From: DASWUD01 sp036401755
Lineage (GTDB): Bacteria; Pseudomonadota; Gammaproteobacteria; Thiohalomonadales; Thiohalomonadaceae
NCBI GenBank assembly: GCA_036401755.1
Contig: DASWUD010000250.1
Location: 1-28,163, forward strand
DNA length: 28,163 nt
Direction of reading: 5' to 3'
This document shows, one piece after another, positions 20,456-28,163 of the stretch (position 1 is the stretch's first letter; each line of letters starts with the position of its first letter). The notes under the pieces were generated by a model. That model was not told where the DNA came from. It did no database searches and was given only the letters and a program-made list of their open reading frames with translations. A program made the position numbers and the translations under genes.

Positions 20456-22905
20456 CGCTGCAACGCCTTGTGCAGCTCACTGCCCCGCTGGTAACGCTTC
20501 TCCACCTCTTTGTGCAACAACTGGTTGACGATGCGGCTCGCACAGGAGGGAACACCACTGCGCAACTTGCTTACGCTGACGTGGCGGCTGTGGGTGATCT
20601 TGTACATCAGGGTGGCGATGGAGTCGGCCTCGAAGGGGAGAGTGCCGGTGAGTAGCTGATAGCAGGTGACACCGAGCGAGAAGAGATCGGCACGACCGTC
20701 CACCCTGGCGCCGGCCAGCTGCTCCGGTGCCATGTAGTAGGGACTGCCGAGGATGGTACCGGTGCGCGTCTTGCTGGCATCGGCCAGATGGGCGACACCA
20801 AAATCGGTGACGGTCGCTTCGCGCCGTTCGCGATCGTAGATGATATTGGCGGGCTTGATGTCGCGGTGGATCACCCCTTTCCCATGGGCATAGTCGAGGG
20901 CGTCTGCCACCTGGGCAATAATCGTCAGAACCTCCTCGACGGGCAGCAGCGTCTCCCGGCTGGTGAAGTGATCGAGGCTCTCGCCGGGCAGATAGTCCAT
21001 GGCGATGTAGGCGAGCTCGCCCTCCTCTCCCACATCGTAGATGGTGACGATATGGGGGTGGCTGAGCCGCCCGGCGCTCTCCGCCTCGCGGAAGAAGCGT
21101 TCGCGCACCTGCTGGAGTTGCTGCTTATCGAAATCGTTGGCCAGGGTGACCGTCTTGATGGCCACGGTACGACTGATCTTCGGGTCGTGCCCCAGATAGA
21201 CCATGCCCATGGCACCACGCCCCAACTCGCGCTCCACCTGATAGCGCCCCACCAGCGGTTTTTGCAGGGCGGACTGCTCCATCACCAGGGTGGCGGCCAT
21301 GTTGGCCGAAGGATGACCGGCGATGACCAAGCGTTCACTCGCTTCGTGATTGATGCGGGCCCGCTCGCCAACATCGCGGAATCGTGGGTTGTCCTGGGCA
21401 ATGTGAGCAAACACCTGTTCTGCCCGGTTGAACTGTCGCTTGCGCTCATAATCGAGCCCCAGTTGATAGAGCTCCTCTGCGGCGAGACCGACCGGACACT
21501 GTTGCAGGTGGAACAGCGCGTCGTCGAACTTACCCTGCTGGCGCAACTGCTGTGCCAGGGCAACCGTAGTGAGGCCGAGCTGCGCGCGCAGCGAGTCGTA
21601 GGCGCGCGTGAGCCTGCGCCGCACCAGCAGCGACAGCAGGCCACTCCCCAGCGCCAGCAGCGGCAGCGTCAATGGCAGCCACTCGCGGCGCAACAGAAAG
21701 AGCAGCAGTTGGAGATTGAGCAGTGCGATCATCACCACTACGCCCGTGGCCAGCGCCGCGCCACTGCCCAGCCGCGGCAACAGCTGCGTCAGCAGCAGCG
21801 CCACCAGCAGCAGCCCCCCCAGCTGTGCCCAGCGGGCATAGGGGGGAAGGGCGATCACCTCGTTGGCGACGAGCGCCGAAAGGGTCATGGCGACCAGCTC
21901 CACCGGTGCCACCTGGCGTCCATCCGGGAGCGTGACCAGCGAGGTAAGGCGTGAGGTGGTAGGCCCGGCGAGCACGATCTGATCACGCAGCGCGTCCAGA
22001 AGTTCCGGCGAGCCGAGTGTGGCAAGGGGGATGGTGCGCACTTTGCCACCCCAGCGCGGATAGACATAGCCGGCGCCGTCGGTGGCAAGCGCCGCATCAC
22101 CCAGCGACACGCCGCTGCCCTGAGAATAGCGAATGGCGGTGGGTTCGATATGCAGCCGCTGGGCCAGCAGCTGCATCGTCAAGGTGGGGCCATAGCTCCG
22201 GTCGGGCCGGTAGTAGATGAGAGGAACGCGTCGCACCACCGGCGACGGATCACGCATCACCGTATCGTGGGCGATCGTATCGGCGGCTGTCATGAAGAGC
22301 GGTGCGGCCTGGAGCGTGGCGCGGGCCTGGGGGGCAGCGGCTGCAACGATCTCTCGGGGAGTCCAGCGCCACTGCTCGGTCCAGGGGAGCGATGGCGTGG
22401 TGGCCAGCGTTAGAGGGTCCACCGCGCGCATCGCATTGGCCAGCTGCTGATCGCCAGCGGCGAGCGCCGCCACGCGTTGCAGGAGCGGTGATTGCAACTC
22501 CCATGACTGCTGCAGCAACTGCCGCTCGGCCTCCTGGCCCAGCGCGTCCAGTTCGGCAGGATAGTAGCGTCTGTCGAGTGGCCACAAGAGGGTCATCGAG
22601 CGCACCGTGGCACGCTTCACTATCTCCAGCAGACGGCGTGCCGGCTCGCGTGGCCATGCACCGTCGCCGTTCCCGGGAATGGCATCATCGACGGCGATGA
22701 TCACCACACCCTCTGACGGATAGCTGGGCATGGAGAGCCGACTGGCCAGGTCGTAGCTCCACCCTTCCACGCCTGCCAGGGGATCCTGGCGCAAGCACAG
22801 CGTAAAGGCCACCACGATCAGCACTCCGGCAAACCACTCTCTGCTCCACCACCGTCCTGTCAAGCCATCTCTCCCTCTTCGCCAGCGATCCACGCTAACA
22901 CTCAC
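20443..22905 (-). CDS. CHASE2-domain transmembrane Ser/Thr protein kinase
   Basis: An 820-residue receptor kinase. Order: N-terminal membrane helix (22-38), extracytoplasmic CHASE2 sensor (about 45-335; YDLASRL, VVIIAVDDAIP, WPREPARRLLEIV), three membrane helices (about 358-428), a TPR-like linker (449-510: ALAQQLRQQGKFDDALFHLQ and LYQLGLDYERKRQFNRAEQVFAHI), and a C-terminal Hanks-type kinase (553-815) with GRGAMG (562-567), VAIK (Lys584), HRDIKPAN (680-687), DFG (701-703) and APE (726-728). All catalytic residues are present. It probably senses a periplasmic signal and phosphorylates Thr/Ser targets, with PP2C and FHA proteins encoded next. Its GTG/ATG region has only a weak upstream ribosome site. 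Confidence 0.95.
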   Translation of the reverse strand: MSVSVDRWRRGRDGLTGRWWSREWFAGVLIVVAFTLCLRQDPLAGVEGWSYDLASRLSMPSYPSEGVVIIAVDDAIPGNGDGAWPREPARRLLEIVKRATVRSMTLLWPLDRRYYPAELDALGQEAERQLLQQSWELQSPLLQRVAALAAGDQQLANAMRAVDPLTLATTPSLPWTEQWRWTPREIVAAAAPQARATLQAAPLFMTAADTIAHDTVMRDPSPVVRRVPLIYYRPDRSYGPTLTMQLLAQRLHIEPTAIRYSQGSGVSLGDAALATDGAGYVYPRWGGKVRTIPLATLGSPELLDALRDQIVLAGPTTSRLTSLVTLPDGRQVAPVELVAMTLSALVANEVIALPPYARWAQLGGLLLVALLLTQLLPRLGSGAALATGVVVMIALLNLQLLLFLLRREWLPLTLPLLALGSGLLSLLVRRRLTRAYDSLRAQLGLTTVALAQQLRQQGKFDDALFHLQQCPVGLAAEELYQLGLDYERKRQFNRAEQVFAHIAQDNPRFRDVGERARINHEASERLVIAGHPSANMAATLVMEQSALQKPLVGRYQVERELGRGAMGMVYLGHDPKISRTVAIKTVTLANDFDKQQLQQVRERFFREAESAGRLSHPHIVTIYDVGEEGELAYIAMDYLPGESLDHFTSRETLLPVEEVLTIIAQVADALDYAHGKGVIHRDIKPANIIYDRERREATVTDFGVAHLADASKTRTGTILGSPYYMAPEQLAGARVDGRADLFSLGVTCYQLLTGTLPFEADSIATLMYKITHSRHVSVSKLRSGVPSCASRIVNQLLHKEVEKRYQRGSELHKALQRCMK

Positions 22906-23026
22906 CTGGATGGTTCTCCATGATGGGCTTCAAGGTTTGTGGAATTCACGCCCCCTTGCTAAACCGCGCGCACAAAGCGGTGTGGGAGGGCGTGGTGTGT
23001 GTTTGAACAGGGTGCGCCTCCCCGAT

Positions 23027-23055
23027 TAATAACATCTTTTGTTGTGATGTTATTA
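23027..23055. promoter_or_regulatory. Inverted repeat in kinase/CBS divergent region
   Basis: Perfect 10-bp arms TAATAACATC and GATGTTATTA around a 9-nt spacer, in an otherwise GC-rich 275-bp gap between two divergent genes (22906-23180). The size and place suit a regulator binding site. No T-tract supports termination. Confidence 0.5.
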
Positions 23056-23180
23056 GTGCCTCATACATTTTGCTGATGGCCAGTGAAATAGATTCAGTTC
23101 CCGATAGTTTGCAAAAACAGGAGGTGTGATTTATTGATAGATCGTCGTGTGAAACCACAGCAGCGACAGGAGAAGCCGCC

Positions 23181-23768
23181 ATGACAAATTACAATGCACT
23201 GCCCTACACCAACCTCACCAGCGGCTCAACCTACCGGCGCCCACCGCAACGCCTCCCCGATCGGGTGCGCGCCGAGAGTCCCGCCACCGATGTACTGACC
23301 GACTTCAACAAGGTGGCCGCGCTCACCATCGGTCCCTGCGCCACCATTGAGCAGGCCAACCAGCGCATGATCTCCTCGGGGGTGCGTCTACTACTGGTCA
23401 CCGATCAGTACAACGCCATCATGGGCATCATCACCGCCACCGACATCTCCGGCGAGAAGCCGCTCAAGTATCTGAAGGAGGTGGGCGGCAAGCGTGAGGA
23501 TATCTTCGTGCGCGACATCATGACGGCACAGGAGAAGCTCGAAGTGCTCTACATGGTCGATGTGGAGAATGCCAAGGTAGGTGATGTCGTCGAAACCATG
23601 AAGCGGGTCGGCCGCCAGCATGCGCTGGTCATCGACCTGGATGACAACAGACATCATATCGTGCGTGGCATCTTCTCCACCAAGCAGATCAGCAAGCAGC
23701 TGGGCATCACCATCGAACCCACCGAGGTGGCCAGAACCTTTGCCGAACTGGAGGCCGCACTGGCCTGA
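23181..23768 (+). CDS. Two-CBS-domain protein
   Basis: A 195-residue soluble protein. After about 40 flexible residues come two CBS motifs: VAALTIGPCATIEQANQRM with LLLVTDQYNAIMGIITATDIS (about 45-92), and VRDIMTAQEKLEVLYM with HALVIDLDDNRHHIVRGIFSTKQISKQLG (about 110-175). Paired CBS domains bind adenine nucleotides and act as energy or ligand sensors; no catalytic domain is attached here. AGGAG lies nine bases before ATG. The gene is divergent from the CHASE2 kinase and ends at a strong terminator. The ligand and partner are unknown. Confidence 0.92.
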   Translation: MTNYNALPYTNLTSGSTYRRPPQRLPDRVRAESPATDVLTDFNKVAALTIGPCATIEQANQRMISSGVRLLLVTDQYNAIMGIITATDISGEKPLKYLKEVGGKREDIFVRDIMTAQEKLEVLYMVDVENAKVGDVVETMKRVGRQHALVIDLDDNRHHIVRGIFSTKQISKQLGITIEPTEVARTFAELEAALA

Positions 23769-23786
23769 AAGTCGCATCCCGCGAAG

Positions 23787-23816
23787 AAAAAAGGGCTGCA
23801 GATGCAGCCCTTTTTT
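23787..23816. terminator. Rho-independent terminator between CBS and YfaZ-like genes
   Basis: A 13-bp perfect stem (23787-23799 with 23804-23816), loop AGAT. A run of As on the left and seven Ts on the right make it usable in both directions for the two convergent genes. Confidence 0.9.
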
Positions 23817-23834
23817 TGTCCCCTGTCGCAGCGA

Positions 23835-24461
23835 TCAGAACAGCAGTTTCAGTCCGACGTGCGCGCTGTCGTCGAGCTCGAATTTGCCATTGAAATGATC
23901 GACGGCGAGCGGGTCTTTAACGTGTTCCACTTCGACATTGATCTGGCGATAGCCGACATAGATGAAGGCCTGGGTCAGCAGCTGATAGTCGATTTTCACC
24001 CCATATTCGCTGTAGCGCTCGGCATCGAGAAAGCTGGCGATGCGCGGTGCATAGTAGGCGCTGGCGCCAAAGCCGAGACGGTGCACCGGTGAAAAACGCA
24101 CTTCGCCGCCCAAACCGAGCGCCATCGTCTCGTACTGGTGCTTGTAAAGGTTGATGTCGTAGCGTTCCGGGTTGGAATAGACCAGGCGACCGCCCACCTT
24201 GATGTTGAAGATGCCGGATTGGCTCCAGTTGTCGCCGGTCACATGCAGCCCCAGGTGCATCAGATCGGCATCGCTCCCTTCGCGGCGATCGTTGTAGTAG
24301 TAGCCAACGTCCATCGCCCCGCCCTTGCCCATCGCGGCTTCGTAGGTCATTCGCATCGAATCATCATTCAGATTGAGATCGAGGCTGTCGGCCCGGGCCT
24401 GGGAAGCCGCCAGCGAGCTCACCCCGAACGCCATCACCCCGATTAACTTGCGCCACATCAC
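23835..24461 (-). CDS. YfaZ-like outer-membrane protein
   Basis: A 208-residue protein with a signal peptide (KLIGVMAFGVSSLAASQARA, cleavage before DSLDL) and a YfaZ-type barrel: LDLNLNDDSMRMTYEAAMG, AMDVGYYYNDRREG, LGLHVTG, GGRLVYSNPERYDINLY, LGLGGEVRFSPVHRLGFGASAYYAPRIASFLDAERYSEYGVKIDYQLLTQAFIYVGYRQI, and a terminal HVGLKLLF. YfaZ family function is unknown. GGAGG fits a GTG at 24459-24461 (8 bases) slightly better than the following ATG 24456-24458. It is divergent from the efflux operon; whether it belongs to it functionally is not known. Confidence 0.88.
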   Translation of the reverse strand: MMWRKLIGVMAFGVSSLAASQARADSLDLNLNDDSMRMTYEAAMGKGGAMDVGYYYNDRREGSDADLMHLGLHVTGDNWSQSGIFNIKVGGRLVYSNPERYDINLYKHQYETMALGLGGEVRFSPVHRLGFGASAYYAPRIASFLDAERYSEYGVKIDYQLLTQAFIYVGYRQINVEVEHVKDPLAVDHFNGKFELDDSAHVGLKLLF

Positions 24462-24610
24462 TTTTTCTTACCTCCGCTAAATAGTTGCGACAATTTGCGC
24501 AATGATACCCGCAAATAGCCTACACCGGTACGCGAGATCATAAAGTGACAGCCTGCAAAAAGCTGCCTACTATCGTCAGCAGGTCTTAACAATTATAACG
24601 GCCACACCCC

Positions 24611-25765
24611 ATGCAACGCCGCACCCGCAGAGTTCTCATCGCCTCACTCCTGGCCATCGCCGTGGCAGGGCTGATCGCCTTTCAGACGCGACCGGCACCC
24701 ATAGCCGTGGTTACCGCCCCGGTTATGCGCGCCCGGGTGGAAGCCACCGTTGCCAATACCCGTGCCGGTACCGTCAAAACCTGCCAGCGGGCACGTCTGG
24801 CGCCCACCATGGGTGGCCAGGTGACACACCTGCTGGTCAAGAAGGGCGACCGCGTGCAGAAGGGGCAGCCGCTGATGGAGTTCTGGAACGATGACCTAAT
24901 GGCACGCCTGCGCCTGGCCGAGAGCAATACACGTGCCGCCAAGGCCACCCGGGATGAGGCGTGCATTCGCGCTGCGATCGCCTTGCGTACCTACGAGCGT
25001 AGCGATCAGTTGCATCGCCAGCACCTGATTTCGGACGAAGCGCTGGATAGCACCAGGAGCGATATGGAGGCGAGTGCTGCCGCCTGCAGTGCCGCCAAGG
25101 CCAACGTTCAAGTGAGCGAGGATCAGATCGCCCTGGCCAAGGCACAGTTGAGCCGCAGCGTTATCACCGCACCTTTTTCCGGGGTAGTGGCGGAGATCAC
25201 CGGCGAACCGGGAGAGTACGTCACCCCGTCACCACCGGGCATCCCCACGCCACCGGCGGTCGATCTGGTCGATCCGGACTGTCTCTACGTCTCGGCGCCG
25301 ATCGATGAGGTCGACGCTCCCCGCGTCAAACTGCAGATGAAGGCACGCATCACCCTCGACGCCTTCGGCAAACAGCACTTTGACGGCGAGGTACGGCGCA
25401 TCGCCCCCTATGTGCTCGATGTGGAGAAGCAGGCGCGCACCGTCGAGGTGGAGGTTTATTTCAACAGTCCGAAACAGGTTATCAATCTGCTGCCGGGCTA
25501 CAGCGCCGACGTGGAGATCATCCTCGACGCCCACGACAATACCCTGCGCATCCCCAGCGAGGCGGTGCTCGAAGGGGAACGGGTACTGGTCTTTGATCCC
25601 GCCAGCTCAACGCTGGTGGAGCGCACCATCAAGGCCGGGCTCTCCAACTGGCAGTACACCGAAGTGATCGAGGGGTTGCAGGAGGGGGAGCAAGTGGTCA
25701 CCTCGGTACAGCGCGAAGGGGTGAAGGCGGGGGCGCGCGTCACCCTTGAGCAGCAAACTCCATGA
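24611..25765 (+). CDS. MacA/HlyD-type periplasmic adaptor of an ABC efflux system
   Basis: A 384-residue membrane-fusion protein. It has an N-terminal anchor (VLIASLLAIAVAGLIAF), a first lipoyl half (APTMGGQVTHLLVKKGDRVQKGQPLMEF, about 65-92), a helical hairpin of about 90 residues (93-180), a second lipoyl half (SRSVITAPFSGVVAEITGEPGEYV, about 178-205), and beta-barrel and membrane-proximal domains (to 384, ending GLQEGEQVVTSVQREGVKAGARV). It would link the inner-membrane ABC transporter to an outer-membrane TolC-like channel, not encoded here. The ribosome binding site before ATG 24611 is weak. It overlaps the ATPase gene by four bases. Confidence 0.92.
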   Translation: MQRRTRRVLIASLLAIAVAGLIAFQTRPAPIAVVTAPVMRARVEATVANTRAGTVKTCQRARLAPTMGGQVTHLLVKKGDRVQKGQPLMEFWNDDLMARLRLAESNTRAAKATRDEACIRAAIALRTYERSDQLHRQHLISDEALDSTRSDMEASAAACSAAKANVQVSEDQIALAKAQLSRSVITAPFSGVVAEITGEPGEYVTPSPPGIPTPPAVDLVDPDCLYVSAPIDEVDAPRVKLQMKARITLDAFGKQHFDGEVRRIAPYVLDVEKQARTVEVEVYFNSPKQVINLLPGYSADVEIILDAHDNTLRIPSEAVLEGERVLVFDPASSTLVERTIKAGLSNWQYTEVIEGLQEGEQVVTSVQREGVKAGARVTLEQQTP

Positions 25766-26457
25766 GTGACGCGCCCATCATCCGCCTGGAGCAGGTCAAC
25801 CGGATCTTTCAGGTGGGGGATCAACAGGTGCATGCCCTCGCGGAGATCACCCTCGATATCGCACGCGGCGACTATGTCTCGCTGATGGGGCCCTCGGGCT
25901 CGGGCAAGTCGACGCTGCTGCATATCATCGGTCTGCTCGATCGCCCCAGCAGCGGTCGCTATCTGCTGGAGGGCAAGGAGACCACCCACTATAGCGACAA
26001 CGAACAGGCGCGCCTGCGCCGCGAGCATATCGGTTTCGTCTTCCAGTTCTTTCATCTGGTACCGCGCCTGACCGCCGCCGAGAATATCGAGCTGCCGCTG
26101 CTCCTCGCGGGCATACCGCCTGAAGAACGCACGTCACGGGTCAGCCGTGTTCTTCAAGCCTTCGACATTGCCGACCGCGCCCACCACCGTCCCGAACAAC
26201 TCTCCGGCGGCCAGCGCCAGCGCGTCGCCATCGGCCGCGCCATGGTAAGTGAACCAAAGGTGCTGTTGGCCGATGAGCCGACCGGCAATCTCGACCGCAC
26301 CTCCGGTCACGAAGTGATCGCCCTGCTCGAAGAGGTGAACGCCAGAGGCATCACCCTCATCGTCGTCACCCACGACCCCGAACTTGGCCAGCGCGCACAC
26401 CGTCAGCTCCACATGGTCGACGGGCGCATCATGGATGATCGCAGCAGCCCACCATGA
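25762..26457 (+). CDS. ABC transporter ATP-binding protein (MacB/LolD class)
   Basis: A 231-residue ATPase with Walker A GPSGSGKST (43-51), Q-loop Gln95 (FVFQFFHLVPRLTA), signature LSGGQ (147-151), Walker B VLLADEP (167-173), D-loop GNLD and H-loop His204 (VTHDP). Sequence and length are typical of MacB/LolD-type ATPases acting with FtsX permeases, which couple cytoplasmic ATP use to periplasmic work and do not import substrates. ATGA overlaps join it to both the adaptor upstream and the permease downstream, so the three are one translationally coupled unit. Confidence 0.95.
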   Translation: MSDAPIIRLEQVNRIFQVGDQQVHALAEITLDIARGDYVSLMGPSGSGKSTLLHIIGLLDRPSSGRYLLEGKETTHYSDNEQARLRREHIGFVFQFFHLVPRLTAAENIELPLLLAGIPPEERTSRVSRVLQAFDIADRAHHRPEQLSGGQRQRVAIGRAMVSEPKVLLADEPTGNLDRTSGHEVIALLEEVNARGITLIVVTHDPELGQRAHRQLHMVDGRIMDDRSSPP

Positions 26458-27659
26458 GCATCGAGGATCGCATCAAATTCGCCTTCGTCGCCCTGCGCGG
26501 CGCCACGATTCGCACCCTGCTGATGCTGCTCGCCATGGCCATCGGAGTCGCCGCGGTAGTGATCCTCACCTCGCTCGGCGAAGGGGCGCGCCGCTATGTG
26601 GCCAACGAATTCGCCTCGCTCGGCACCAACCTGCTGATCATCCTGCCCGGCCGCAATGAGACCACCGGCGGTGCACCTCCCCTGCTCAGCGAGACGCCGC
26701 GCGACCTCACCATCGACGATGCGATGGTGCTGAAACGCAATCCGCTGGTGCGCTATGTCGCCCCCATCACCGTCGGCTCTGCCGCGATCTCCTTCGGCGG
26801 CCTCGACCGCGAGGCGGTGATCATGGGCTCCACCGCCAGCCTCCTGCCGGTGCGCCACTTCACCATGGCACAGGGCCATTTCCTGCCTGAGATGGATCCA
26901 CAGATCGCTGCACCGCTTTGCGTCATCGGCAGCAAGATCCGCGACGAGCTGTTCGGCCACCGTCAGGCCCTTGGCGAGCTGGTGCGTATCGGTGATCGCC
27001 GGTTCCGGGTGATTGGCGTGCTCGTCTCGGCCGGCGAATCGATGGGGCTCAATACCGATGAAGTGGTGATCGTTCCGGTCGGCTCGGCGCAGCAACTGTT
27101 CAACACCTCCTCGTTGTTTCGCGTGCTGGTCGAAGCCAATGGTCGTGATGCGATCCCGTCGCTGCAACAACAGATCATCGCCACACTGCGCGAACGTCAC
27201 GACGGCGAAGAGGATGTCACGGTGATCACCCAGGATGCGATCCTCGCCACCTTCGACCGCATCCTCAGTGCGCTCACCTACACGGTGGGCGGTATCGGCG
27301 CCATCAGTCTGCTGGTGGCCGGTATTTTGATCATGAACGTGATGCTGGTGGCAGTGACGCAACGCACCAGCGAGATCGGTCTGCTCAAAGCGGTGGGGGC
27401 CACCGCTGGCCAGGTGCTCTCGCTGTTTCTCATCGAGGCGATCCTGCTCTCGCTGTTCGGCGCCGTGATTGGCCTCGCGCTCGGCGAGGCGGGCGCCTGG
27501 CTCATCCACAAACTCTATCCGGTGCTGCCCACCACGCCGCCGCTGTGGGCGGTGATGGCAGCGTTGCTGGTGGCACTCGGTAGCGGCGTACTGTTCGGCT
27601 CCTTGCCGGCACGCCGCGCTGCCCGACTCGACCCGGTCGAGTCGCTGGCGAGACATTGA
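26454..27659 (+). CDS. ABC transporter permease, MacB/FtsX type (first)
   Basis: A 401-residue permease: first membrane helix in TIRTLLMLLAMAIGVAAVVILTSLGEGARRYV, a large periplasmic MacB-like domain (about 45-265; FASLGTNLLIILPGRNET, VRYVAPITVGSA, VIGSKIRDELFG), then three helices at the C-terminal third (GIGAISLLVAGILIMNVMLVAVTQRTSEIGLLKAVGA; LFLIEAILLSLFGAVIGLALG; PLWAVMAALLVALGSGVLFGSLPARRAARLDPVESLAR). This is the FtsX layout. The substrate is unknown; MacAB exports macrolides, enterotoxin or heme-like compounds in other bacteria. Confidence 0.94.
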   Translation: MSIEDRIKFAFVALRGATIRTLLMLLAMAIGVAAVVILTSLGEGARRYVANEFASLGTNLLIILPGRNETTGGAPPLLSETPRDLTIDDAMVLKRNPLVRYVAPITVGSAAISFGGLDREAVIMGSTASLLPVRHFTMAQGHFLPEMDPQIAAPLCVIGSKIRDELFGHRQALGELVRIGDRRFRVIGVLVSAGESMGLNTDEVVIVPVGSAQQLFNTSSLFRVLVEANGRDAIPSLQQQIIATLRERHDGEEDVTVITQDAILATFDRILSALTYTVGGIGAISLLVAGILIMNVMLVAVTQRTSEIGLLKAVGATAGQVLSLFLIEAILLSLFGAVIGLALGEAGAWLIHKLYPVLPTTPPLWAVMAALLVALGSGVLFGSLPARRAARLDPVESLARH

Positions 27660-27660
27660 G

Positions 27661-28163
27661 ATGTTTCTGCGTGATTTCATCCGTCTTGCGGTCGGCTCGG
27701 TGATTGCCCACCGGTTGCGCTCGCTGCTCACCGCCATCGGTATTGCCATCGGCATCGCCTCGGTGGTGCTGCTCACTGCCATTGGCGCTGGCATCCACCA
27801 GTTCGTGCTCAGCGAATTTACCCAGTTCGGCACCAACCTGATCGCCATCAACCCCGGCCGTGTCACCACCCACGGCGCCAGCGTCGGCAGCTTCGGTACC
27901 GATCGGCCGCTCACCATCGAGGATGCTCAGGTGCTGCAACGTATCCCGGATGTGATCGCCTCCGAACCGATCTTCGCCGGCAACGCGGTGGTAGAGAGCG
28001 ATAACCGCGAGCGACGCACCAACGTCTACGGCGTCGGCCCCCACTTCCCCGAGGTCTTCACCATTGGCGTCGCCAGCGGCCGCTTTCTGCCACCGGACGA
28101 GCCACGCGCGGCACGGGCCTTCGCCGTGCTGGGCAGCAAGGTGCAGAGCGAACTGTTCGGCAA
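27661..28163 (+). CDS. ABC transporter permease, MacB/FtsX type (second), cut by window end
   Basis: The N-terminal 167 residues of a second MacB/FtsX permease: HRLRSLLTAIGIAIGIASVVLLTAIGAGIHQFVLSEF, then TNLIAINPGR, TIEDAQVLQRIPDVIASEPIFAG, ASGRFLPPDEP, FAVLGSKVQSELFG. It is homologous to but clearly different from the preceding permease, with conserved FGTNL and LGSKVxxELFG positions. ATG 27661 follows the previous stop by one base. Its C-terminal membrane helices lie outside the window. Two distinct permeases with one ATPase suggest a heterodimeric transporter. Confidence 0.93.
   Translation, partial: MFLRDFIRLAVGSVIAHRLRSLLTAIGIAIGIASVVLLTAIGAGIHQFVLSEFTQFGTNLIAINPGRVTTHGASVGSFGTDRPLTIEDAQVLQRIPDVIASEPIFAGNAVVESDNRERRTNVYGVGPHFPEVFTIGVASGRFLPPDEPRAARAFAVLGSKVQSELFG

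Noticed and set aside
26403..27917. 504-codon minus-strand frame opposite the permease genes
   Set aside because: Antisense shadow in GC-rich sequence; the plus-strand permeases carry all family motifs.

Overview
The window looks like a chromosomal segment of a GC-rich, free-living gammaproteobacterium. The RimO protein is very close to the enterobacterial form. NsrR, HinT, YfaZ-like, YjbQ, CopA/CopB and DUF2834 proteins are all of proteobacterial type. A nitric-oxide-responsive gene set suggests a facultative anaerobe or denitrifier, but the species cannot be named from sequence alone.

Layout. 1-321: the C-terminal end of a serpin, rare in this group. 407-4103: a nitric oxide / Fe-S module. 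Five leftward genes (MIP18-type Fe-S protein, DUF2249, NnrS-like membrane protein, hemerythrin-like protein, second DUF2249) are divergent from nsrR plus a second hemerythrin, and an NsrR-type palindrome with a good promoter lies between them. 4371-5862: an outer-membrane barrel protein and a calcineurin-like phosphoesterase. 5863-7843: a membrane-anchored alpha/beta hydrolase and a DUF2834 protein next to a TetR regulator, with matching operator-like palindromes before both units. 7974-10312: rimO followed by an RlmN/Cfr-type radical SAM enzyme. 10453-11334: a DUF2189 membrane protein with a structured leader and a strong terminator.

11335-13076 is the least explained part: visibly AT-richer over most of its length, with no recognisable family, several very short frames (some with good ribosome binding sites), tandem GC-rich hairpins and an 18-bp inverted repeat. 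It ends at hinT (13077-13418).

13569-17085: a copper-resistance operon (His/Met/Cys-rich CopL-like leader protein, copA, copB, SHOCT protein). 17182-18545: an AEC-family permease and YjbQ. 18778-19212: an HU protein with a histone-H1-like Lys/Ala tail. 19283-22905: a compact Ser/Thr phosphosignalling operon (CHASE2 receptor kinase, PP2C phosphatase, FHA protein), with a two-CBS-domain protein divergent from it (23181-23768). 23835-24461: a YfaZ-like outer-membrane protein. 24611-28163: a MacAB-type efflux operon (adaptor, ATPase, two different FtsX-type permeases, the last cut by the window end).

The best candidates for something new are the NsrR-divergent module, the small-frame region at 11.66-12.97 kb, the TetR circuit and the three-gene kinase/phosphatase/FHA circuit. 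No tRNA, rRNA, CRISPR array, complete insertion sequence or prophage was seen.
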